The position numbers and the translations under genes were made by a program. Below, one piece after another: positions 12,614 to 24,600 of a stretch of 64,000 nucleotides of DNA. Origin of the DNA: Lotus japonicus (Eukaryota; Streptophyta; Magnoliopsida; Fabales; Fabaceae); contig NC_080046.1 of NCBI RefSeq assembly GCF_012489685.1, forward strand, positions 65,115,984 through 65,179,983, written 5' to 3'. Under the pieces are notes generated by a model that worked only from the letters and a program-made list of their open reading frames with translations, was not told the origin of the DNA and searched no databases. The number at the start of each line of letters is the position of its first letter. The first letter of the stretch is position 1.

Positions 12614-15600
12614 ATGGCAAAGCGGGGTTACAAAATTCGTATCCTTTTTTTATTTTATAAAATAAATAAATATTTCTGCTGTGTCAGAAAATGTTCATCT
12701 GGAACTGCTTCTGATTTTTTTTCAAATAATTGAAATTAGTTATCTGTAGCTGAGTTTCCATTGAAATCTAGGACAGGTTTTTCTGTAAAGCTTCCAGTTT
12801 CCCCCCTTTTGGGTTTTCTGTTTGGTGGTGGTGGTGGTGGGGGGAGGGGGGTACTCCTTTTGTTTTTCTGGTGGAAAAAAGTAATGCAAATTTTAGAAGT
12901 AATGAAAGATTATTTTTTTAGAATCATTTGTTTCATTTGGTTGCCCAGAAATTGTTGCAAAAGGTAATGGTAAATCAGAGTTGAGACATTTGAATATGTT
13001 AATTTAGCTGGTTTAGCTTGAAAGGGTTTCATTGTTTCAATTTGTTCTTGTTTAATCTGATTTGTTTGTTGTTGATGAGTGTGTTGAATATATATTTATC
13101 ATATGATTTCCTGAGCTAATCAACTTTAGAGGAATTTGTGGCTCATTCAAGTGGTATCAATTGTTTGAACATTGGAAAGAAGGCTTGTCGCCTTTTCGTT
13201 ACAGGTGGGGATGATCACAAGGTTAATCTGTGGACGATTGGCAAACCGACTTGTGTAACGGTCAGTGCTATAGTGCCATTGCTGCTTTTGGTTTTAAGCA
13301 TTTTGTTTAGGATATGGCTCTTGCTAGACCATTTTAATGAAGGTTTTAGTTCTGATTTGCGCTACTTGCTTTTCAATTGTTATTCTATGTAACTCAATTA
13401 CCCAGGATTTGCTTTCAATTCATATGAAATGATAAGTTTTGCTTTGTTTTCTTTATTCATTTGTTTCACCCTTTTGACAAGGGATTACAGGAAGGAACTA
13501 CAAAACTGAAATTTTCTACCATACTTAGAAGTTAGATCATAACAATATATCATCTGTTGATGACTTGTGTACAGTTTCTTTTGATGGCTGCAGTGCCATG
13601 TTGCATGTATAACTGTGGGTGACCTAACAATGTTGGTACTGTATATGCAGAGCTTGTCTGGTCATTCTAGTCCAGTTGAATCTGTCGCTTTTGACTCTGG
13701 AGAAGTGTTAGTTCTTGCTGGAGCATCATCAGGTGTGATTAAGCTTTGGGATTTGGAAGAAGGAAAGAGTAAGTTAATTAGTCCCTGGCTCCATGAGGAT
13801 CTTTGGCTATATTGTTTATTTACTTTATTACCTAGAATGTTCATTTATGGAGCATTAGATCATAAGCTAGGGAAATAAAACTTGCAGATAGTAAACTTAG
13901 ACTATTAATTGATTATATATCAAGCTATCTACCTTGAATGTGGAACCATAAAACGAAATCTGTAAGGATCATTATAAGTACCATTTTCCAAAGTTGAAAG
14001 CATTTTTTTTGTTAGGCACAAGATAGGTTCCATGCTTTTTAAAATTTATCAATATGCTTCTAATATATTTGTTATTGTTCTTGAAGTATAGTGGTTCGCA
14101 CTGTTGCTGGACACAGGTCCAATTGCAATGCTGTTGAATTTCATCCGTTTGGTGAGTTTTTCGCATCTGGCTCCATGGACACTAATCTAAAGATTTGGGA
14201 CATTCGAAAAAAAGGATGTATTCATACATACAAGGGTCACAGCCAGGGCATCAGTACTATCAAATTCACTCCAGATGGTCGTTGGGTAGTTTCTGGTGGA
14301 TTTGATAATGTCGTGAAGGTAAAAATATGGACATTCTTAAACCCACCTTGCTAGAGCATGCAATAGATTTTAACTCTTACAATTGTTTGCATCAATAAAC
14401 CATAGATCTACCTTACCACCAATTTACAGGTGTGGGATCTTACTGCTGGAAAGCTCTTGCATGACTTCAAGTTCCATGAAGGACACATTAGCTCCTTAGA
14501 TTTTCATCCGCTTGAGTTTCTTCTGGCTACAGGTGATTTATCGACTTTTGAACAGTTGAGACAATTGAGAGTTGTAGGCGCTTACATGTGTACAATATCT
14601 ATATATAGATTCTTTAATAATTACATACTGCTTTTATTGGGCAGATACAAAGAAGGAATATTTTCAAAAGCATATTGATTATTGATATAAGTTGTAGCAC
14701 ACTAAATGAAAATTTACTTAGCTGGAATAATTGGCCAAACTTAGTGAAAAACTTTTGCTACATTACATCATATAATATTCTGCATTTGTCGGGAGTGGAG
14801 GTGACAAGTGACAACACCTCAATTTAAGCTTCATGCTTCATTTTATTTAGGGGTTTCATCAGATTGTGTTCAGGCTTCTATAAATATATAAAAGATGTCA
14901 AAAACAGAGCTCAAGCTGGTCTTACGAACTTTATAGTTTAGGGTAGGCAATATAGCAAAGACAAAAAGACAATACTGTGCATAATTTTTTCTCTATTTAC
15001 ATGGATGGATTATGAACTGCTAACATTAAGTTATTTGCAATAGACTCTTAGATCTAGAAACTTCATGTTAATTTAATTTTAGATGATCTAGAAAAACAGA
15101 CATAGGGTATTAAATAACCAACTTTTTTATTATTCTTTCTTAGACTATCTCTTAAATTTCAATACAGATTGATTTCAGTCTTGGAATTTCCATAACATAT
15201 TTAGCATACTTTTGTAAGAATCAGCAGTGGATAAATTTTTCATATTGCTTTGTTGTTTGCATGTTTTAGAATTTGGGTTAGGCCTAACTCTACCCTAAAA
15301 GCTAGCTTAGGGTGGTGATTGGTGTACCTTTTATAGTGACTAATGTGACCATATCTCTAGTCAATTTGGGACATCTCAACACAGGCTTGTCACGCACAGG
15401 GATGGACATCTTGAGGCTGAAGTTTGCATGACTGTACATTTGCGAGTGACCCATATATGCTTGGCCAATAAACGGATGTATTGACTCTGGTACCATCTTC
15501 AACTCGGGTTAGGCCTAGCTTTTCCCAAAAGTTAGCTCAGTAAACCTCGGTTTTAGTTTGGGTTTAACATGTAGAGAAACATCATGTTGCTAACTCCAAC

Positions 15601-18600
15601 CATATTCATCCTAGCTTGTTGTCCAATATTCTTAACTTAGTTGACCGAAAGCGCCATAGCGAAGTTATTACCACAGACGTGATAAGGGAAACAATTGACA
15701 TACTAATGAAATTATGTCCTTTAGCTTATGAGCAATCATTTGAACTCCCATTTTTTTTAGCTTTATATCAGTTTTACATAGGTGAGTCTCAAAAGGTCCT
15801 TGAATGATGTGATTATGTTGGTTATTTGGAGAATGAGTAACTTAGGAATGATGAAATGTATATGTTATGCCATTAACTAACTAGATCCCAGAACCAACAA
15901 AAAGATTGTTAGAGTAATAGGGAAGGAATTGATTGGAAAACACATACATAGACAATCTATACTGAAAATCTCGGGTTGGTAAATATGTTGTTTAAAGATA
16001 AATATTTATCTTCAACCAGCCTATTTGCTAACCCAAAATTTTCCATGTAGATTAATCTATGCATGTGCTCTTCAATCCATTTTTTCCTATTACTTTGACA
16101 ATATTTTCTGGCTTTTGGGATCTAGGTAATAGTTCAACCTATCCGTTATCTTCATTCATCTGCTTCTCAACTTTCTTTAGATAATTAACATAATCACATC
16201 ATTAATTTTTTTTGAGACACACCTCTGTAAAACTGAGCTAAAGCTTCAAAAATGGGAGCTCAAATAATTGCTCATAAGATAAAAGACCTTAATTCTATTA
16301 GTATCTCAATTGTTTCCCTTATGAAATTTCTGTTAATAACTTGACCTTGCGCTCCCTGTCTACTGAAACAAGAGTAGTGGACTTCACTCTACAATGAATT
16401 TAGCCAGAGTTAACAACATGATGTTTCTACATGCTCTACCCAAACTAATCCTGGGTTTTCTGAGCTAACTTTGGGTAGGAGTTAGGCCTAATCTGGGTTC
16501 AAGAGGGTATCAGAGCCTATCCATCTGTTTATTGACAATTCATAAATGAGTCACCCACATATGTCAAATCATGCAAACTTTAGCCTCTAGATGTCTATCC
16601 CTGTGCGCGAGGATGTGTGTTGAAAGACCCCAAATTGACTAGAGATATGACCAAATTAGTTATTATAAAGGGTAGCTCAATCCTAACCCTAAGCTAGTTT
16701 TTGGAGTGGATTAGGCCTAACCTAAATACCAAGACATGCAAACAATATGAAAACTTTATCCAACATAGATTATGGGCTTTTTTTATAGTATGTCCTGTTT
16801 TTTTAATACACATTCGCTTTTAATGTGCAATCTTTGAACAACACCTAAAGTATTTTACTTCCTTCTTTAAGTCGTCTAATTATTATAATTTATAACTGAG
16901 GAAATCTCTTCTAGGTTATTGATATTTAAAAGTCTTACCAAATCCTTTAATTATATGTTTTTAATAATTATCCTTTCATAACAAATAATAATAAGTATCC
17001 ATAAAATAGCAAAAATGTAGCTTATATCATGATGTAATAATAGTATAATACTAATAAAGCCTATTTATCTATGGAAATCCGTCATATTTAGCTATTATCA
17101 CACTTTCTTTGCGGAGCTGTAAAATGTATGGTATCAACCTATGGTGTTTTATAGTTGTGCATTCTCTATCTCCAAAACTTCTTTTGTGTATGTATTTTGA
17201 AATCTATCTACTGCTTTGCAGGTTCAGCAGATAGAACAGTGAAATTCTGGGATTTAGAATCCTTTGAACTGATTGGATCGGCAAGACGTGAGGTATGCAA
17301 ACTTGCTATTCTTTCTTCTTCTGCTCGAAAGGCAATAATTATGTCCATTTATGCTATAATGAACTTCATTGGTAAGTAGAAATTTCAATGCTTCTAATTT
17401 ATAAAACTTATCTGAATTATATTAAATCACTAGGCTACTGGGGTGCGCTCAATAGCTTTTCATCCTGATGGGAGGACCCTATTTACCGGACATGAGGATG
17501 GTTTGAAGGTAATGATTGTTGTGAAACTTTGATTATTATGAAATTAATAAGTTAGCACGTAGAACTGGATAAAGATGTCATTTGCAATTCTGATATATAT
17601 GTATATTGCAGGTATACTCATGGGAACCTGTTATATGTCATGATGCTGTTGATATGGGATGGACAACACTTGGTGATCTTTGTATCCATGATGGGAAACT
17701 TCTAGGGTGCTCATTCTACAGAAATTCTGTTGGAGTTTGGGTTGCAGATATTTCGGTAGGTTCCACTATTTAGATTACTGTTGCTTTTCCTTTTAGTTTA
17801 AATCATTATCTTTCTTTTATAATTATGTATCTTACTTTAAGTATGATGGGGAATTCATACTTAAAATTGTTGTGTGATGCCATCTCCTGTGCACTGCAAA
17901 TGCCAATACTGACATTTTGGGGCGGGGTTATGCAGTGGTTAGCTGCAACATGAGTGCTTGGTATCAATAAAAGTCTATGAATAGATATCATTGAGATGCA
18001 TTGTGCCCATCTTATTCTTTGTTCTCTGTTAGACATCATTCTGAGTAATAGTTTCTATGTGTCAGCTTATTGAGCCATATGGGGATGGCTTTGATCCCAA
18101 GAACAAGGGAGACACAGAACAGATACTCAGTAAGGGAAGCAAACTGGAGAAAGTAGAGGCTGATGTTGGCCCAACTTCTGGGCTTCGCAGCATGTCTCCT
18201 GATGAGTCAAAAGAGATAAAGAATATATACATCGACTGTAAGCCACTTACTTTTGGGTCTTTCCTCTGTTACTCTTTGAAAATTGAAATTGTGTAGTAAG
18301 TAGTTGCTCTGTTATCACTGCATGTAATGGAAGAATATTGTCTGCCTATTAATTCATTAACCTAATGGTGGTGGCGATTTCTCAGTTGCCTTCTAAATTT
18401 CATTAAAGAAACAATTTAGCTAAGTTTTTAATATATCTAGCTTTCTTCAAACTAATTGAGCTTGCAAAATTGAGTCTGCACCATATAGTATACCTAAGAA
18501 GATTCATAGATAGGAACCATAACCATTACATCAGTGGGTGGTTTTGATGGATGTATTGACAATTTTCTTCAAGTGGCTCAATCTGGAAATTTAGGGCCTG

Positions 18601-21600
18601 TCTAGTTTCAGAAAACAATTTCTGTTTTCATTTCTAGTTTTCACGATGTAGTTATAAAAGTGCCACCTTGTTTCACATTTTCAATATTTTATGTAGGATC
18701 ATCTATGAAACTTCGAAAACAAGAAATAAAGTGACAACAAGGTGGCATTTTTGCAGTTAAAACTAAAAGCAGGAAGTGAAAGTAGAAAATGGAAATAGAA
18801 GCCACATAGGTCCTTAATTTTACGTTCAAGCATGTAGTGAATTTCTTGACATGATAAATGCATATTAAGAAGATATATACATACATATTTGTTCTATGTA
18901 TTTCTTGAGATGATTACTTTGTCAATTGTACATCTGATAAAATGCAATTTTCTTCCATGTTCAGCTTCTGGAGGGAAACCTGTTGCCTTCCAGAGGTCAG
19001 GGTCTTTGAATTCTTTAAGAGTAGATCTTCCAGAGGAATCCAAGAAAATTTGTAACTTGGGAACAGTGAAGCAGAGCTCTGCCGCAGGAGTTCATGTAAA
19101 ATCAAATGAACAAACGATTAGAAAATCTTTCATTGTATCTAACATTGTACCCCGGGAAATTCCTGATGACAAGGACCCAAAATCTGAGAAAGAGACCATC
19201 ACCTTTGCAAAGACAAAACCTGGGATGTTACTTAGGCCAGCTCATGTACGGAGAGCATCCACTGGCAGATTTGATGTTGATAGATTTTCAGATGATGTGA
19301 ATTCTGAAAATTTTTGTGATACTGCAAGTAAATTGGACAGTGCAAAAGATTCTAAGTTCCAAATTAATCTAGGATCTCAGAACGAAGTCAAAGAATGCTG
19401 TGAAGATAAACATCCTATCAAGAGTATTACTGACAAGCTTGACAAGACTTTATCCCCATACAAATTTTCTACCAAAGAAAAACGTAAGTTTTCGTGTTAA
19501 CCACTCAAATGCAAGTCATTGCTGATTAAATTTCCTTAGCCTATTCTTTTAGTCTCTTTTCCACTTTATAAAATGAGGTCTCTATAGTTGTAGCATGGGT
19601 AGATTATTGGCTAAAATCTAATCTACCCCCCGCAACTATTTGACTTCTCATCGGTGGAGTTGCTGTTTTTCCCTTTGATCCTATCCTATAGATTTACATG
19701 TACATGATGTCTTAACCCTCTCAAAACAGACTAAGTGCTAATTATATTTTGATTCTCGTTTGTTCCCTATAATCTCAAATATTTACATTTAGACCTTGCT
19801 TCTTAAAGGTGTTAAGATGTTCTTGAAATTCTCTGCAGTGAAGTATGCCCCTGTTTTCAAACTTCCATTTCCTTCTTAAAAATAATGAATAAACTGTTGT
19901 CTAAAACTCTCCATAGGTAATCTCTTTTTAGGGATTTGAACAAGCAGGTAGGCAAGTAGCTTGTTAGCTGACCTGCCATGTGTAAGGTCATTCTAATAGA
20001 GATGTATACTTTGGCTTATTGTTTAAAGTTGAGTGTTTTGAGCTCACAGGTGATTTTTCTCATTACATTTCAGGGGATGGATCCTCTTCTTGCAATGAAG
20101 AAATTAGTCCAGTTAAATATGTTAATGGAGGTTGGCTATCCCTTATATATGTAGTTTTGTATTGTATACAAGCCCCTTAAAATTGAATATCTTCACATTC
20201 TATTGCTGCAGTTGCTGTTGTACGAGGAAGGACCCGTTCTCTGGTTGAGAGGTTTGAAAGAAAGGAAAAAATACAAATTAGTGAAGATCCAACTAATTCA
20301 TCCCTCCCCTCAATAAATGAAGCGAGAGAAGTAATTCTCAATGAAGATCAAATTAATGCATCCCCCACTGTGGTATTTGAGAAGAGGGAGAGGAGGGAAA
20401 GAATTCAAACCAGTGAAGATCAATCTAAGGCGTCCCTCCCCACAAGAAATGATGCGAGAGAAAGAATTCATGATGAAGTTCTAATTAATGCATCCTCCAC
20501 TGTGGTATTTGAGAAGAGGGAAAGAATTCCCCGCAATGAAGATCGAAACAACATTCCGCCTATTCCTAACACAATGTCTGAAACCGGTAAATCTCCATCC
20601 TCCACTGTGGTATTTGAGAAGAGGGAAAGAATTCCCCGCAATGAAGATCGAAACAACATTCCGCCTATTCCTAACACAATGTCTGAAACCGGTAAATCTC
20701 CATCCTCCACTGCGGTATTTGAGAAGAGGGAAAGAATTCCTCGCAATGAAGATCGAAACAACATTCCGCCTATTCCTAACACAATGTCTGAAACCGGTAA
20801 ATCTCCATCCTCCACTGTGGTATTTGAGAAGAGGGAAAGAATGCCCCGCAATGAAGATCGAAAAAACATTCCGCCTATTCCTAACACAATGTCTGAAACT
20901 GGTAAATCTCCATCCTCCACTGTGGTATTCGAGAAGAGGGAAAGAATTCCCCGCAATGAAGATCGAAACAACATTCCGCCTATTCCTAACACAATGTCTG
21001 AAACCGGTAAATCTGCATCCTCCACTGTGGTGTTTGAGAAGAGGGAAAGAATTCCCCGCAATGAAGATAGAAACAACATTCTGCCGATTCCTAACACAAT
21101 GTCTGAAACCGATAAATCTCCGAGTATACCGGTAAAGTTCCTGCTCTGCTATACTAAAATTCAGATATTGAAATCTCCATTGCATCTTTTAATTTTTAGT
21201 GAAAGATTTGTTTGTTATAGGTCCCAGTATATACCTTATAATCCAGCAGCTATCCTATTGAGATTTTGCCAGGCTTGATAATTTGATATACATGTTTGTA
21301 GTGGTACATGATATTAGGGAAACCTGTATTGTATTCTTTCAGGTCTTGGTTTGGTTTCTCAGTTTTGGTTATACTTGTTATATCACCTTTCACTTCTTGC
21401 TTTGATTCTGCTATGGTGTATTGAGTACATAGGAAAGTCTTAATGATGGTGGTTTTGTGTATTACAACAAAAAGAGGATAATTGAATGGTGAGATCAGCT
21501 TCCTCTAGGGTTAATAAGATTTTCTTATCACTTTCCTGTTTGGTTGGGGCCTATGGTTTTGAGTAGATGGCGGTACTGCTCATATTCTGTGTTAAGAAGG

Positions 21601-24600
21601 TGGGGAGCATGGAAGGGTTGAAAGCAATGGAAAAGGGTGTTTAAAATGATTCACTAAATATGCTCAGAATAACTGCATTATATATGCAAACCCCAAATAT
21701 CTATATATACTGATAGGAACCCAATTGTTAGGGATAGGCCCAATACTACTAGAGTCCATGGAAGTAAGAGGAAGAGGTGCAATGCACCAAATCAATTCCC
21801 ACGAGAGGTGTAACCACCTGCTGAGGTGTCATGAGCTGTGCAGGTAGTGGGAAAGAGAGAGAGATTGAGGTTATATAAGCATGTATTGTGTGAGAGAGAG
21901 GTTAGGCTTGAATTGAGATTAGGCTTGGACTTGGGAGAGAATAGAGACACTCTCTAATTTGCCTCTGCTATCTTTTCGTTTATTATCTTTTTCCATCTGT
22001 AACTACTGCTACATTGATTCTTGGTGATTTCACCAGAATCTCAGTAAATAATACAAGTTAATTTCAGTCTATTCCTTCCATTTTGTCCCTGCCTATACAA
22101 GCATCACGATCAGGTGGTTGTGGAGGCGGCCGCTTGGCACCCCTTCCTGTGTCAACCACCATTTTAGTATCATAGGGGTGTGTTTCCAGCAGAGATATGG
22201 CATCCACAAACTGGTAGTTCATCACAGTACCAACATCAGGGTTTAACAATTTAAACATAATAATAACCCACATATTGGATGTCCCTGTTCTAAGTTGGAC
22301 TTGCAGAAATGCTTCAGACTCCTTTTTCTTTTCATTAATTTGGGCTTGTAGACATGCTTCAGCTTCCTTTCCAATATTTTGGGCTTGGCCCACCTTTTCT
22401 CTTCCACTAGTGTGTCCTAGCAACTGGGCTAGGCTCAAAAATATCATTTCAACCTGAAACCTGTTGCTAGTAGGGGCATGTGTCATTTTTACAATTTCAG
22501 AAGATATATATTTTGTACACCATGATTCTCACCCTCTAACACGTGTTTCTCTTTATTTCCAGTAGCAAGTAAATACTTGTCAAACAATTTTGTGAAAGTA
22601 AGACAACCACTCACCTCATGGGCCAGGCCCATTAGGTTGGGAGAAGAACCCAATCCGTATGGTTTCCATTTTGCCCATGCACTTGCCTTCAGACTTCTAG
22701 AGACTTCTGCTACCTTCTCTCCCATTCTCGTTGCCGGTGTGGCTTGATTCTCCGACCCCGACGCCGCCGTCGGTGGGGTGAGGGCTGCCGGACCAACACC
22801 ACTGTCCATGGATTCCGGTGGCTTAGGTGGTGGCCGCCGCTTAGCCACCTCGTCTTTGGCATCTTTCATCCACGCTGTAGTAGCTCTGAACTTCCCGCCG
22901 GCTCCGCCTCGAACGTAACAATGATCGCCATGGTACGGAGGTTTTGGAGGTGGTCGCTCAATCACCAGCGCTCTTGTTTGCACCTTCGGAGTTGCTTGGT
23001 CCACCGTCTCCTCCGCCGCCGTCGGCAAAGTTTGCGCCGCCGTAGCAGCACCACATTCTGTTTGCTCTGGCAGCGTCAGTTCTATCTTCCCTTCTGGATT
23101 CGTCTTCCCCATCGTTACCTGTGTTGTTAAAACTGTTGTCACTCTTCTTGATTCCTCAAGAGCGTCACCGATTTGAAGTTGTGCAACCATCGGCTTCTCT
23201 TCCGTCGCAGTTTCGTCGTCATCCTTCGGAACGACTTCATGCTGATCACCCCAGTAGCCATTGGAATGGATCCAATCTTCACACCAATTTCTTCTGATTT
23301 CTCGGTTTTCTTCCTTGGCTTTTCTGGCGTCATCCTTCTGAATTTCTTCTTGTCCAGGAATTTCTTCCTCCTCTGAATCTGCAACTGGGTCTGGCAGATA
23401 CAGTTCCGATTCTGGTTCGAATTCTCTCAACAATGCTATCACAAAATCCCACCATTTTGCCCTCTGATTTCGTTTTTTCCAGGAATACCACCAAAAGAGC
23501 GCATCACGCGCCAATGCCTTCTCCGCCTCTGAGAATTTCTTCTCTTCTGATATTCCCTTCGCCTCACAGTACTGCTCCACGGTGATGATCCATCCATAAG
23601 CCACACTTCCATTAAATTCTGGAAACATCTTCACGAATCAATGGCTACCACAGCACCTAGATCGGTGCTCTGATACCAATGTTAGGAACCCAGAAAAATG
23701 GAAGGAATAGACTGAAATTAACTTGTATTATTTACTGAGATTCTGGTGAAATCACCAAGAATCAATGTAGCAGTAGTTACAGATGGAAAAAGATAATAAA
23801 TGAAAAGATAGCAGAGGCAAATTAGAGAGTGTCTCTATTCTCTCCCAAGTCCAAGCCTAATCTCAATTCAAGCCTAACCTCTCTCTCACACAATACATGC
23901 TTATATAACCTCAATCTCTCTCTCTTTCCCACTACCTGCACAGCTCATGACACCTCAGCAGGTGGTTACACCTCTCGTGGGAATTGATTTGGTGCATTGC
24001 ACCTCTTCCTCTTACTTCCATGGACTCTAGTAGTATTGGGCCTATCCCTAACAATTGGGTTCCTATCATCACTCCCCCCCTCAAAACATCCTTGTCCTCA
24101 AGGATGGACGTGGAAAACCCTTCTTGAATGTATGTTGCTGCCCCCAAAGTGACCTGTAACAGCCTCCCTTTGATCCACTTCCCTGCAGAATCTGAATAAG
24201 GACTATAAAATCTACCACCTGGATCCCATTGTTGAAAATATGTGGGCCAAGTTGTTGCTGAAAAATCAGAACAGCCCCTTGAATTCCAATGTGTAAAACA
24301 AGACAAGCTTCGGGCATATGCGAGACCATAATTTCCCTTTGATTCAATCGCCAAATCATCTTGGTCCAGCAGATTTTGCCCTGTAATCAGTCCATGTAAT
24401 GCAACCAGAGAACCTAGAATTGTTGTCACCACTTGTGCAGTCTGTATTGACAGTTCATTCTCTACTAAGAACATAAGTGAAAGAGGTTGGTTTTGCTGAG
24501 GAGTTGTCAAAACCTTCTTCAGCTCATACTCCTCCATTCCCATGCTCAATATCTCCTTAAAATTCCCATGAGAACCAACATTGAATGCCTGATAGGGTTC

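Noticed and set aside
15302..15502. Minus-strand 66-codon open frame in katanin intron 5
   Set aside because: It lies in one arm of the foldback, is not continued in the other arm, and has no recognised domain.
20468..21185. Two long antisense open frames (209 and 234 codons) and a second sense frame of 215 codons over the katanin repeat array
   Set aside because: They are shadows of the 105-bp tandem repeat: a stop-free unit whose length is a multiple of three keeps several frames open. The real frame is fixed by splicing and by the conserved flanking motifs.
22744..23130. Plus-strand 128-codon Arg-rich open frame
   Set aside because: It is antisense to the proline-rich part of the retrotransposon gag, which has the coherent protein sequence.
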